Positions 45,331-56,395 of a DNA stretch of 64,000 nucleotides are shown piece by piece; position 1 is the first letter of the stretch; every line of letters starts with the position of its first letter. This stretch comes from Aphrocallistes beatrix (taxonomy: Eukaryota; Porifera; Hexactinellida; Sceptrulophora; Aphrocallistidae): assembly GCA_963281255.1 (NCBI GenBank), contig OY725501.1, positions 2,085,674 to 2,149,673 on the forward strand, written 5' to 3'. The notes beneath the pieces are model-generated. The model had not been told where the DNA came from, did not search any database, and was given only the letters and a program-made list of their open reading frames with translations. The position numbers were made by a program, and so were the translations under genes.

Positions 45331-48300
45331 CGTGACCTACGTTATAATAAGGCCTGTTCACTAGTGCTATTTTTTGGACCATGGATGTTGTTTAAGTCCA
45401 TTAATTTTTATTTCAAATAATCATGTACGTGTATTTGATGGTATTCATCCAAATCGTAAACTTAAAAATTGGTCTTATGCGATTTTAAGGACCATGGATG
45501 CATTTAAGTCCTTATTTTTACAATAAATGTTATAGTTAGAGAAAATTAACTAAAATGTGAATCCATGAGAGAAAATATGATTAGGTTTAATACTAAGCAT
45601 ATTTCAAATAGTGAGTGCCTGATAATAGTACAAAATAATAAAAGATACGTATATGAAAGGGGTATGTGATAAGCTAATTGGACTTCAATTTCTTTAATTT
45701 TCGAGTATTTTCGATACACAGTTTCAAGGGTAGCTGGGAATTCATGTTCTTAATCTTATTTGATATAAGACAGTTTGAAGTAGTGGTCAATAGTTTAGCT
45801 AATACATCCCACATGAGTGTACCACATTCGTCACACATCACTCTCCATACTTCAGCTTGTTCATCTTCTATAAGACTAGTTGTTAACTGTATCAGGATAC
45901 TTCTAGAAGGACCGGTTATAAAGTTATTGGATATGCTTGGTTGACTCTCGATAGAAGAGAATACTTTCCATAGCGTAATAATTGCATCTATGACATCACT
46001 ACTTGGCCATTTTAGTGAGCCTTGGTCGATTATCTGAATTAATCGATATTCAGAATCTGAAGGTTCTTCAATTTCCATTTCTTTGTTTTCAGTGAGGAAT
46101 AAGAAGCATGATTGACATTTAGTAGAATGTTTGTAATAGGCATGCACTGAGTAGCCTGCTATAAAGGAGAGTGATTGGAGTATTTGCTTGTTTAATTCTA
46201 TCTCTGAATATCCCTGAATCGCCGAGAGATACGTCTCCAAGCTGAAAGATGCATGGGAGTCTTGGTCACAAGAGGATGAGCACGATTCTAAGAAGTTCTT
46301 GAGTGGTATGCTATATTCTACAGGCTTTTTCGAAAATAATTTGAGTATGCTGGACAACTTTATTTTCCGTTCTGTTTCAAGGACCTGGCAATATCTAATG
46401 TGGTATTGTGCTCCTGACATCATCCTATACAAGCCAAAATGATGCTCAAGGGGATCATTTTGCAAGAACGAAGAAAGGACGTACGAATAGCCACAATTTC
46501 TAGTCAGATGGTTTACAATGCACGGGAATGCAATACAAGAGTGACGGAAACTTGTAAAGGTTTGAGGGCTTAATTTACCTCTTTTGTCAGACATGACTCG
46601 CCAACATTCAGCCCAATCAACTACAAGTTGAAGGAACATACATCTGGTATCATTGTAGGTAAGTGGAACTGAAAATTCATCTTTGTGAAGGATACCCTTG
46701 TTCGCAGTATTGATGTTGAATATCTTCCAAACATTACAAATAATGGCAATAAAGTCTGCAGTCTGTGAATTTGTAGAAATGTGGTATCGCGATTGGTAGC
46801 TAACGTTTAATGCAGCGGCTGTAGATTCATCAAATATCCTTAAGGCTAAAGAAACATTTTGTCGTTCAAAAGTGGAAGGCCAACAAGCTTTAGAGGTTAA
46901 TCTTGGAGCTAATTTAGCAACAGAGTGTTGGTCACTTTTGTATAATTGGCGAATTTCTTCGAAAACTGCAGTGCTCGCAACTTGGATGTTCTCAAAATCT
47001 GGATAAGTGAATGTTTTATTATAATCTATTTGGTTTAGCCAGTTATTACGTATCGATTGATTATATGAACGAAGTCAAAAGGCATAAACAATGGCCGGTT
47101 TGAGTCCATAGGGTGAGGAACAATATGCTCTAGGAGTCGGCTCGGAGAAAATAACTTGAAAATGTTAACGTTCATCGGGTAATTATCAGTACATAAAACG
47201 TGTACAGAGAGTCCACATGCTTCAACATCACGAATAACCTCTTTGATGATAGGAAAGAGTACCTCAGCAGATGAACTGGAACAGGGCAGTAAACGGACAA
47301 TACTGGACCATCGTTTGGACAAACTTGATACCATGAATGCAAAAACGGTTTTTGCAGGATCAGTAGGATTCAAAGAAGATCCAATTATCTTACCTCCTTT
47401 GTATGTAAATGTGGATTTTACATGAATTTCATCCATCTGAATCACTACATTTCGTTCCCATTTGTTAAACTGAGTGACTAATTGTTTGAGATAGTTGATA
47501 AACTCAGAATCCAAACCAAAATTGGAATATAAGCGCTTTAGAGTAGAAAGGTGCGGCAACGATAGACATTCCAAGGATTGAAGATATCTATAGCAAACTG
47601 GCGAGATAAGCTGGCATTTGATGGACAAGACAAGAGTTTCGATGTTGTATCGCCTCATAGTTTTCGCAATCAAAGCGTTATCCAATTGGCATAGAATAAA
47701 CTGAAGACTTGATAATACAGGCTGTTGGTTTCCAGATTCTTCTCCAGTTGAAAGGGAGTCAATAGCTTTACGAATGCTTCCGGTTGCTTCTCTAACATGG
47801 TGTTGGAATGTTTCAGGAGAATTAGTAGGAGCAGAATGGTTTTCAATTTCTTTAAGCAAATCGTTAAGTTGACGAATATCATTTATCTGAGTGAGAGAAA
47901 GAGGAATGCCTATACCTTCGTAGAAACCAATAGTATGTAATGTTTCGGTAATAGTTAACGAGCATTGAATTGCAATCAAACTGTTATTCGTTATAGAAGG
48001 TTTGAGTAAATTAAAGGAATTATCATCAGAAAACCATACTAACCAATGATTAGGCAAACCCGAGTGCTTCGCTTTGGATACCAAGTCTTCCAGTGTGGTA
48101 ATCTGAAAAAGTTCTTTGTCTTGGTTATACTGTAATAGACTCTCATTTATTGCAGTATCAATCAAATGCTGTTCTCTCAAAGATCTATCAAATCTCGGAG
48201 CTATGGTGTCAGATGACGAAGAGAGATGAAGTGGACATCCAGGTAGAAATCTTGGCACTACATCCTTCTGCAATTTAGGCTTAGCTGGTACTTCTAAGTA

Positions 48301-49064
48301 TGTTCCATCTGGTTGATGGAGAAAAACTGGTCTGAATTTCTTCGTCGAGGAAATGTTTTGAGCACACAAACACACTCTTTAAGTCTCTGATACCTTCTCT
48401 ACAGAGCGCTCGGAGCCAACGATTGACAAGATCAGGTGGACCATTTGGCAACTTAAATACTGGAGTATAAGGTTCTCCTGCGTAATTACTCCGACATCCG
48501 GGTGCAGAACACCTGTTGGGCATGACAAGCTAATTGAAAGTATAAAAAAGGAGAAATCGAGACGTAGATTAAAGAAATGCAGATAAGTATGATAAAAATG
48601 ATAGAACAGGATGGAGAAGCTGCATTACAAATAAAAGTACAAGAGGAAAAGGTACAACGGGTGGTGAGTACGTAAATGTATTCTTTCAATAAATTGAATG
48701 TAACAAAAAGGTTGATTCATAAATGAATATAAATATTATTGGTTACTAAGAAATACTTTTTTTACAAGCTTTCAACGACATCCATTGTACTTAAAATCGC
48801 TTAAGAACAATTTTTAAGTTCACGATTTGGATGAATACCATCAAATACATGATTATTTGAAATAAAAATTAATGGACTTAACCCTCGCCTGGCTACGTCT
48901 CAAAAGTATAAATAGAGAAAACCCCACTTTCATTTTCACTTTCAGTTCACTTTCAATGTACTTTCATTTTCACTTTCAACATTCCTAGCCAACCGCGGGT
49001 TAAACGACATCCATGGTCCAAAAAATCGCACTAGTGAACAGGCCTTATTATAACGTAGGTCACG
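45331..49064 (-). mobile_element. P/THAP9-like DNA transposon, near-complete
   Basis: 3,734 bp. Flanked by GTACACT at 45324-45330 and 49065-49071. Termini are inverted: CGTGACCTACGTTATAATAA continuing through GGCCTGTTCACTAGTGC and TTTTTTGGACCATGGATG; at the right the inverse ends TAACGTAGGTCACG. Subterminal inverted repeats follow: 45391-45490 against 48778-48885. The right side has an additional 120-bp segment (48886-49005) with CTTTCATTTTCACTTTCA-type repeats. One transposase gene on - fills the middle. Confidence 0.9.
45674..48523 (-). pseudogene. P-element-like (THAP9-type) transposase, two apparent frame breaks
   Basis: From ATG at 48523: a THAP zinc finger (MPNRCSAPGCRSNYAGE, Trp in RWLRALC, VCSKHF; C2CH complete), then a frame change near 48325-48335 into a 446-codon frame. 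RNase-H-fold blocks: VIQMDEIHVKSTFTYKGG (Asp), VLCTDNYPMNVNIFKLF (Asp) and PFDFVHII. Near 47058 a second frame change, as if one base were missing, leads to RNNWLNQIDY and on to 45674, including a block QNDPLEHHFGLYRMMSGAQY that holds a candidate catalytic Glu. Total length, about 950 residues, fits THAP9 (about 900). No other stop was seen. An intron near either break is less likely. Related THAP pieces: 43370, 49706, 20623. Confidence 0.88.
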
Positions 49065-49705
49065 GTACACTATATTATTCCCCATACAAATAGTACTAAA
49101 TTGATCTTTTCATGAAGGGAAAAATATTCAAACTCTAAGAGCTATTAAGATTTAAGATTCGAAATCTTCACATTCGAATTAGTAATATTTGAAGATTTCT
49201 AGCAAATGGCTCAACCCAATGAGTAAGATTATCAACCTGTTGCACAAGGGGTAGTACATCACCATCATGTATAGTGATAATTAGGGACATATGTAGCACA
49301 AGGTGGCAGTGATTGATAATTTGAAATAATTGGGATTAGCAATTGATTAGAAATATCCTACAATAACTAATTCGAAGATTTCGAATTTGAAACCCGATTA
49401 GTTGTATCACTTACCGTTTCGGAGTTTTAATCTTCATGAACATACCCATTTTAGTATAAAATGCACGTAGATAATGAAGTGTGCAAATACTTTTGTCCGG
49501 GTAGTGTATATATGTACACAGCCTACGTAACTATAGCCTATTCACTGTACGAATTTACCTCACCATGAATTACTTCAAGTCTATTTTGTAAACAAACTAT
49601 GATGTTTGAAATCAATTTAACTACGATAAAATGCAGTGTATAATATAGGATAAGTATCGTTGTTTACAATATTTCATACATTTTCTTCCTAATTTATTCA
49701 TCCAT

Positions 49706-49983
49706 ATGCCAAATAGGTGTAGTGTAGCCAACTGCTGCTCCAATTACGACGGCACGAATTACGTTCTAGTGTTTGAAATGTTGAATCATTGATCCAAGGA
49801 AATGCAAGATGAATTTCAAAGAATTCTCCATAGAGATAATGCATGGAAATTGTCGAGAGTCTTCATCTGTGCGAGACATTCTGTGACGAGGATATATTAC
49901 TTCACTTCGATATTCCACAAGATGACGGTACATTGAAGAAAAGCCTGGTCTTCGGAAAATGCCAAGCCTATCAATCTTCCTAA
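49706..49983 (+). pseudogene. THAP domain, P-like element
   Basis: From ATG at 49706: MPNRCSVANCCSNYDGTNYV, a stop where the RW region begins, then VFICARH and, one frame over, FCDEDI...DIPQDDGTLKK. C-x4-C and C-x-x-H are present. Very similar in layout to the THAP of the 45.7-48.5 kb transposase, but on the other strand and with stop/frameshift. Confidence 0.75.
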
Positions 49984-50039
49984 TTGTCCTTCATATATAA
50001 GTGTGAATTGGGACTCCCAATTTTCATACATCCTGAAGA

Positions 50040-50600
50040 AGCAGCCGAACAAGTCGGCGATGAAGACAGACTATGGGAAAGCATGGAATTGGTGATATGG
50101 AGGAGTTTAGAGAAGATGGGTTATATGGACCTAGAACTGCAGATGACCAGCAAGACTGCTTTAACAAGTTTATTGTGGTGAGAGCGCTTAAAAAGAAGTC
50201 AGCTGAAGTATGCGAGCACATCACATCTACCCGACAGATAACGGAGGTGAATTTACTATTAACCTGCTGAGTACGACACTGCGCAATGGCGGCTACAAGT
50301 ACTTCTTACTCATAGTTGATCTCTTTTCACATTACGACGTAGCAATCCCGTTGAAAGACCAGACCGCCACATCCATCGTTAACGCATTCATGGAAGGATG
50401 GGTCTATTGTGGAGATAGAGTACCAAATATTATGCTCACAGATCCGGGGAAGAATGTGGATGGGTTAGCAGTGCACGAACTGTGCCACGACTTAGAGATT
50501 ACTAAACGTCACACCACACCGTAACACCCGGAGTCCGATGGGATGCCGAAAGACATGTCGACTTTGTCAACCAAGTGCTACGTTGCTTGATGCTCGAACG
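50040..50600 (+). pseudogene. Ty3-like integrase core fragment
   Basis: Reading on +: YFLLIVDLFSHYDVAIPLKD (first Asp), MLTDPGKNVDGLAVHEL (second Asp), KRHTTP, stop, HPESDGMPKDM (where the third catalytic residue, normally Glu of DGMVERF, reads Lys). Close to the integrases of 40.1-42.1 and 53.8-56.6 kb. Downstream text to about 50870 is degraded. No RT or gag beside it. Confidence 0.8.
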
Positions 50601-51075
50601 CCACCTAGAAAAGGGTTCTAGCCATCGTTGTTGCAAGAAATTACTTTCTACTGCAATAATCTGGACAATACGTCGAGTAAAATACTATCTCCACACATGT
50701 TAGCGTTTGACCTCAGCCGAGAGCGCCAATCGATATGCTCATTAGCACTGGTAATACTCCAACAAAAGTTACAGGGTCATCCAGTCAGTATCTCGAAACA
50801 ACGGTAAAGAAGAGGCAAGATGAGTGAAATTGCACGAGAAAACCAAGTGTGCACCCAATCGGGGACTAAAAATTAATATGAAGGACTATTCGTATACATG
50901 TTAGTTTGTAGTAAGAGAGAGAACTATCACAATTTTCCACCTCTTTGTATTAATATTCATTACACTCCATTAAATTTCAGCAAAATATAGATATGCTATA
51001 CAGTTTATATTTTGCACTTAAGACTTGAAGTAATCCATGGTTAAATAAGGCTATAGTTACGTAGGCTGTGATATA

Positions 51076-52047
51076 TCCTTACTATTAAAACATGATTAAT
51101 GTGTATGTGTGTATGTATGTGTATATACACTACCCGGACAAAAGTATTTGACCACCACGAAAACCTCCATACAAATAGTATTAAAGTGTAGATCTATTCA
51201 AAATGGAATATGTAATCAAACAGAATAGATATTCTATTTTTGATTTCGATTCGTAAACTACACATCCGAATTACTAATTTTTGAAACTTTCAATACAAAT
51301 ACTAATTCTCATGTAGAAAATTACCAACCTCTGCCACTTTGTGTCAATAATCGCCATCATTTATAATGGCTGTGACTCGGGATAAGTAGCATCAAGTATC
51401 AAAGGTAGATATTTATAATTTTGGGAGTTAGTAATTGAGTTGAGGATCTCAATTGTGAATAGTTAGAATGTGTAGATTAGGAATTAGAAATAAAAAATAG
51501 AGTATTTCTAACAGTTTGAGTACACTTTCCTTTATGAACAGATCCACTTTAATACTATTTGTATGGAGGTTTATGTGGTGGTCGAATACTTTTGTCCCGG
51601 TACTGTATATATGTATCTGTAACCAGTAAGTAACGAATTGATTGAAGAAACTGTCGGGCGGAGAAAGCTGAATTCGGCATGTGAGAGCCTTTTGGCTATG
51701 GCTCCACTAAGTTCTGAGCTCAGACGAAAATGTCAACTCATCATGGAATTATGACGTCATTGTCACCCTTTTTATAATTCGAAATTTCAGTTTTTGACTA
51801 TAACTCAGCCATTTTATGTGATACGACGTAGAAGGCTGAGATTTTAATAGAATGTGTATATTAATATATCTCACATATGATCTAACTATCATCAAAAAAT
51901 AAAGACTCATCACTCTTTTCTGACGTCTTCATTACGCATCAAAATTTTAAAAATTGACAAATTTGGTTATTTTTTCGTGCGATATCAATTGTAACAGTAG
52001 GACAGGCGTATTTAGAGATGTTATCTTCCTTATAATTAACCAATGTT
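51076..52047 (+). mobile_element. Non-autonomous Helitron, family A copy 12 (split, 3' hairpin lost)
   Basis: A|TCCTTACTATTAAAACATGA at 51076; TA-rich linker split by a Tc1-type MITE (51128-51605); body to CTTATAATTAACCAATGTTA at about 52047, where a fragment of the CTTAGGGC MITE replaces the GC-rich 3' end. Confidence 0.8.
51128..51605. mobile_element. Tc1-type MITE
   Basis: TA|CACTACCCGGACAAAAGTAT ... CTTTTGTCCCGGTACTG|TA, 478 bp, with the typical centre near 51345-51395. Inserted in the (TA)n linker of the Helitron. Confidence 0.85.
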
Positions 52048-52049
52048 AC

Positions 52050-52155
52050 CCCCTGATCCCCTAAGGAATACAATGGACAAATCGAAAATATCCTATTATC
52101 ACTATCATTTGGGATACAGATTTGGGATGAGAACTTTTTGAATGCCTCAAGTATG
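52050..52155. mobile_element. One-arm fragment of the CTTAGGGC MITE
   Basis: GATCCCCTAAGGAATACAAT through GAGAACTTTTTGAATGCC matches the right arm at 30730-30824. Confidence 0.7.
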
Positions 52156-52187
52156 TAAGCATCTTTAGTAAACAATTCTAAATAAAT

Positions 52188-53534
52188 ATGATCATGTTTG
52201 CATTAATTGGTCCTCAAAAAAAGGATCTAGATCCAGATCCCGATTCTACTTTTAAAAAGGATCGTCAATCCGATCTCTTCCCCGGGACGCAGTCTGCCTA
52301 TCGTAAACACCACAGTACGGAGACTGCGCTCCTGAAGGTCACAAACGACATCCTCCTCAGCATGAATCGCCAACACGTATCTCTTCTGGTTCTTCTTGAT
52401 CTTAGTTCAGCCTTCGACACCGTCGACCATACCATCTTACTCAACCGTCTCCAGTCTCATTTCGGCATTTGCGGCTCTTCTCTGTCCTGGTTTGAATCTT
52501 ACCTCTCTGGTAGGACTCAATTCGTCTCGATTAAGGGTTCTAATTCCTCCAATATCCCGGTCCAACACGGAGTTCCTCAGGGTTCTTGTCTTGGTCCGCT
52601 TCTCTTTAGCCTCTATACTAGTCCTCTATTCGACCTCATTAGGTCCCACCTCCCCGACATGCACTGCTATGCCGACGATACTCAGGTCTATCTTTCTTTT
52701 AAACCCGGTTCCATCTCTTCTGAAGAATCTGCTTTTTCCGCCATCCAATCTTGCATCTCCGCGATCCGTTCCTGGCTCCTCACCAACAAGTTGCTTATCA
52801 ATGACACCAAGACTGAGTTCCTTATATTAGGGACTCGTCAACAACTATCTAAGGTTCAAACTGATAGCATCTCTGTTGGTGAGTCGAGAATCTCTTCTTC
52901 CAAAGAAGTAAGGAATCTTGGAACTTGGCTCGACAATACCCTCTCAATGTCTACTCAGGTCAGCAAAGTTGCCTCCTCCTGCTTCTATTATATCTATAAC
53001 ATCCGGCGTATTAGAAAGTATCTCTCTAGGGAAGTCTGTGAAACTCTTGTCAATTCTCTTATCACATCTCGTCTTGATTATTGTAACAGTCTCTTGTATG
53101 GTTGCCCCTCATCCCTCTTAGCTCGACTCCAGCGAGTCCAGAACAGTGCAGCCAGGCTTATCTACAATGTCTCTCGTACCTTTTCGTCATCTCCTCTTCT
53201 TATTAACCTCCACTGGCTGCCTGTTAAACATCGTATCCTCTTCAAAATCCTCCTCATAACTTACAAAGCCATCCATTCTCTTGCTCCGGACTATATCATC
53301 CAGCTCATACAGGTTAAGTCATCCAATCGTACTCTACGATCATCCAACGCCATCCTCCTTGAGCATCCTACTATCAAATCTTCCAAAACTCTGGGTGATC
53401 GTGCATTCACTTTAGCTGCGCCTGTTGAGTGGAATCTTCTGCCTCCGAGCATTCGGAATGCCCCCTCACTTCTTCTCTTCAAAAAACTCTTGAAAACTCA
53501 TCTTTTCCGTATCGCGCACGACACATCCACTTAA
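52188..53534 (+). CDS. LINE reverse transcriptase, L2/CR1-type, 5'-truncated but open
   Basis: A 448-codon open frame. RT blocks: QSAYRKHHSTETALLKV (about residues 35-51), LVLLDLSSAFDTVDH (block A, Asp71), HGVPQGSCLGPLLFSLY (block B), CYADDTQVYLSF (block C, YADD at 161-164), KTEFLILG, then the C-terminal region SLITSRLDYCNSLLYG, RLQRVQNSAARLI, LHWLPVKHRILFKILLLTY-like and APVEWNLLPPSIR. This order is typical of L2/CR1 group elements. The endonuclease and RT blocks 0-1 are absent, and homology appears to begin near 52255, so the first about 25 codons are probably host DNA. Base composition is visibly GC-richer than its neighbours, suggesting a fairly young copy. Confidence 0.9.
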   Translation: MIMFALIGPQKKDLDPDPDSTFKKDRQSDLFPGTQSAYRKHHSTETALLKVTNDILLSMNRQHVSLLVLLDLSSAFDTVDHTILLNRLQSHFGICGSSLSWFESYLSGRTQFVSIKGSNSSNIPVQHGVPQGSCLGPLLFSLYTSPLFDLIRSHLPDMHCYADDTQVYLSFKPGSISSEESAFSAIQSCISAIRSWLLTNKLLINDTKTEFLILGTRQQLSKVQTDSISVGESRISSSKEVRNLGTWLDNTLSMSTQVSKVASSCFYYIYNIRRIRKYLSREVCETLVNSLITSRLDYCNSLLYGCPSSLLARLQRVQNSAARLIYNVSRTFSSSPLLINLHWLPVKHRILFKILLITYKAIHSLAPDYIIQLIQVKSSNRTLRSSNAILLEHPTIKSSKTLGDRAFTLAAPVEWNLLPPSIRNAPSLLLFKKLLKTHLFRIAHDTST

Positions 53535-53706
53535 ATTAATTTCAATGCATATACATACCTTACAAGCATACATACACATACATACGCATACATACACATA
53601 CATACATAACACACACCTACTTTTATTGAATTGTACAGCGCACTTGAACATATTAATATGGAATCTGCGCTATATAAATGTATATTATTATTATTATTAT
53701 TATTAG
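52255..53706 (+). mobile_element. 5'-truncated L2-type LINE with ATT tail
   Basis: After the stop at 53532-53534 the 3' UTR holds ATACATACAC-type microsatellite (53541-53611), then GGAATCTGCGCTATATAAAT and an (ATT)n tail at 53683-53706, the usual L2-type 3' end (GCGCTATATAAAT + ATT repeats). Confidence 0.88.
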
Positions 53707-53812
53707 TAAAATATCTAAATAACCCTATTTTGGAGATTTATATAAGCAATTAAAATGGACTTGTCATATCCATGGATTAAAATTTGGAGCAGTGACGGAA
53801 AAACATAATATG

Positions 53813-54000
53813 TGTGAAGTAGTGCTTACCAATATGCAATTAGCGTCGTGGGCGGTAGCGACAGTTACGATCGCTCAGTTACTACAGCAGTAGGCATTAT
53901 TATATAGGCGACTAGCGCTTACCTAAGTTGGTATCTTCCACGATTATTTTTGTAACTGTGTTAGTATTATCTTACTAGATTTATTTATTACTACTTGACA
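53813..54000 (+). repeat. 5' LTR
   Basis: TGTGAAGTAG ... CTACTTGACA, 188 bp. Shares GCGTCGTGGGCGGTAGCGAC-type text and GCGCTTACCTAAGTTGGTAT with the 3' LTR. Confidence 0.93.
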
Positions 54001-54020
54001 TAAGTTACAAAAAATAATCG

Positions 54021-56166
54021 ATGGCAACCCCATTCGCCAATGTGAACATACCACCCCTACAGAGCGGAGAGAGAATCGCGTATTGGGAGAAATTCTTCAG
54101 ACCCGCAGTTACTCCTTTGTTTGCCCTGGAAAATGGAGACAAGTTGGCAGTAGAGCTCCTTCCTGCATACGTTTGTAAAAACAGCCGAGAAAGAACTCGT
54201 GAAAGACATCGTCAGCGAAGATATGAACCTGATGGACGCTTTCGAAGTCTTAATCGCGAACCTCGACCCTCCTGTCGATCCTCAACTCTTTGCCGCAAAG
54301 AGTGAAATTCCTAGGAATTCCTAGGCCACCACTTAGATAAGCGAGGCACCAACCGTTACCGTCGCTAGTAGTCAAGATTCAGGAGCAATCGCGACCGACC
54401 AACCTTAAATAATTGCTGTCTTTCCTTGGGTTGGTGGGTTATTACCGCGAATTTATTCCATGAATGGCTGAAGCCGCGGGACCCTTGTATATAGGCTTAC
54501 GAAGAAGGGCGTAAATTGGCACTGGACCACTCTTGCGAAACGAGTTTCGTAAAATTGTGTCAGGCATTATCGGAGAATCCGATAACCCTAACCTATCCAG
54601 ACTGGAATGAACCGTTCCATCTAGAGGTCGATGCTTCCCGTGACACAATTGACTGTACTCGCCCAAAAGGATCACCAAGGAATATTGAGGCCAATTTCAT
54701 TTTTTCGTCTACAGTCAGTGAGACACAGCAGAATTACAGCATTGGGGAAAAGGAGGCTGGGCAATTGTAGCGGCGGCACGATGATGGCGTAAATACCTAC
54801 AGGCGACTGGCCATTGGCATGGCTGTGGCGCAGAGGGTCAGATAATCTCGCAGCCGACAGGCTGAGCAGGAGCGCACCAGGATTTGACTCAGTAGTGAAT
54901 ACAAAGGGAAATTCTTTTAAAGATACGCGTACTCCACTCTGAGGACCCGAATCCGGAGTGGGTTAGCTTGGACACAGCCACACTGACCGAAGAGCTCCTT
55001 AGTGAACAAGCACAGGAACCTGTAATCACTAGCGCAATTGATCAACTACGGAAAACCGGAAGAGTGACAATCGGCCAGCTTAAGAAACATTCTGGATTAT
55101 GCATGAGAATAACCTACTGTGCAAGAGGAAGTGAATAATCGTTCCCGCATCTGTTCGCGAATCCATTTTGAAATTAGTGCACAATTCTTCACATGGCGAG
55201 ATACACCGAACATATGAGGAGCTCCGGGAGAGATTTACTGGAAGGGGATGTACGCGGATGTCATGAGAGCATGCCTGAGGTGTAATATATATTTGAAAAA
55301 CAAGTCCTCCGGGAAACGTAAACAGCCACTAATACCTCTCCGATCTCAATTCCAGTTCCCTAGAACAATGGTCGCTTTTGACATCGCTACCCTCCCGTGG
55401 TCCAAAAATAACTACCATTACATGCTCATAATGGTCGATTTATTTTCGAAATACGCCGAGGCTATCGCAATGCAAGACCAAGAAGCCAGTACTGTCGCCG
55501 CAGCCCTTGAGAGCGGATGGCTTCATCACCACGGGTATCAAATCGTACTACTCTCCGATAAGGGAAGGAATGTTGACGGGATGTTGGTACGGGAATCTTG
55601 CAAACGCTGTGGAATCCGGAAACTGCATTCTTCACCCTATCATTCCTAGGGGGATGGGGAAACAGAAAGATGCGTGAAATCATATAAGCAGACGATGCGA
55701 TGCTTACTCGCACAAAAGCAGATGGACGCACTCCATGGCCCCGCATATTACAAGAAGGTTCATTCATCCACAACGCTCAGCCCAATGCGGGTACAGGCTT
55801 CTCGCCGGACGAGATAATGTATGGTACCCGGATGAAGACAAACATTGACACAACCATTCCATCAACCGAACCCTACGACGACTGCCCAGACATTGATTCG
55901 TATTATGAGAGGGTCAAGTAAGATAATAAGGATATTCATAATAGAGTTTCAGAGAATATAGAACGGCCCAGCACAGAATGAAAAAGTATTACGCATCTGA
56001 CATCGCTCCTGGAGATTTCGTACTTGTGAAAGACGAATACAGAGCCGATACATTAGCCTCCATATTCAAGGGCCCATGGTCGGTGATCGAGAGGAGTGAT
56101 GCAAGCCTTCATGTCAGCGACCCGAACACTGGGAAGACTCGCGATGTTCACATAAATCGATGCTAG
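54021..56166 (+). pseudogene. gag-pol remnant: gag, RT end, RNase H, integrase
   Basis: From ATG at 54021: gag start (IPPLQSGERIAYWEKFFRP, LAVELLPAYVCK), frameshift near 54190; about 54410-54480 a fragment like the RT thumb (GWWVITANLF, corresponding to GYYR-F); HSCETSFVKLCQALSENP and YPDWNEPFHLEVDAS (RNase H start, about 54520-54640); the zinc-binding/IN linker about 55140-55290; integrase core MVAFDIATLPWSKNNYHYML, IMVDLFSKYAEAIAM (first Asp), LLSDKGRNVDGM (second Asp), HSSPYHS then stop, GDGETERCV (Glu); QPNAGTGFSPDEIMYGTRMK; C-terminal part to 56166. Protease and RT blocks with YXDD are missing. Many stops. Confidence 0.85.
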
Positions 56167-56395
56167 AAAGCGGCGCCACAACCTCCCGACAGCTCGCCCC
56201 GCGATGGGGATCCCGATCCCGTCCCAGATGAAAGTACGCACGGAACTAACCTAGATGGTGCAGGAAAATAAACAGATAAATCCCATGCGACCTCATGGAA
56301 GGTTTTAAAAAGCCAAGCAGACAACGGAGAGCACCGGACCGATATGGAGATTGGGTGACCGGGTACGCGCCCACCTCTTTTGAAGGGGTGGATGG

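Larger units (their letters stand above)
45302..49506. mobile_element. Tc1-type MITE split by the P-like transposon
   Basis: Left part 45302-45330 (TA|CACTAACCGGACAAAAG) and right part 49072-49506 (ending ACTTTTGTCCGGGTAGTG|TA). Rejoined around the GTACACT duplication the two parts make one ordinary MITE of about 465 bp. Confidence 0.85.
49517..51070. mobile_element. P-like element carrying a THAP domain and an integrase fragment
   Basis: CACAGCCTACGTAACTATAG at 49517 and its inverse CTATAGTTACGTAGGCTGTG ending at 51070 are terminal inverted repeats; GACTTGAAGTAAT (51023) is inverted at 49570. It contains a THAP domain and a Ty3-like integrase core but no P-type catalytic domain. Sits at the right border of the Tc1-type MITE. 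No clear target duplication. Confidence 0.65.

Noticed and set aside
48905-48925. TATAAATAG near the right end of the P-like element as transposase promoter
   Set aside because: It points along + while the transposase is on -; it may be chance in AT-rich DNA.
52396-53121. Additional + strand frames inside the LINE (144 and 67 codons)
   Set aside because: Out-of-frame shadows of the reverse transcriptase gene.
53466-53651. Cys/Tyr-rich small protein on - (CMYVYVCVCMCMYAC)
   Set aside because: Shadow of the ATACATACAC microsatellite in the LINE 3' UTR.
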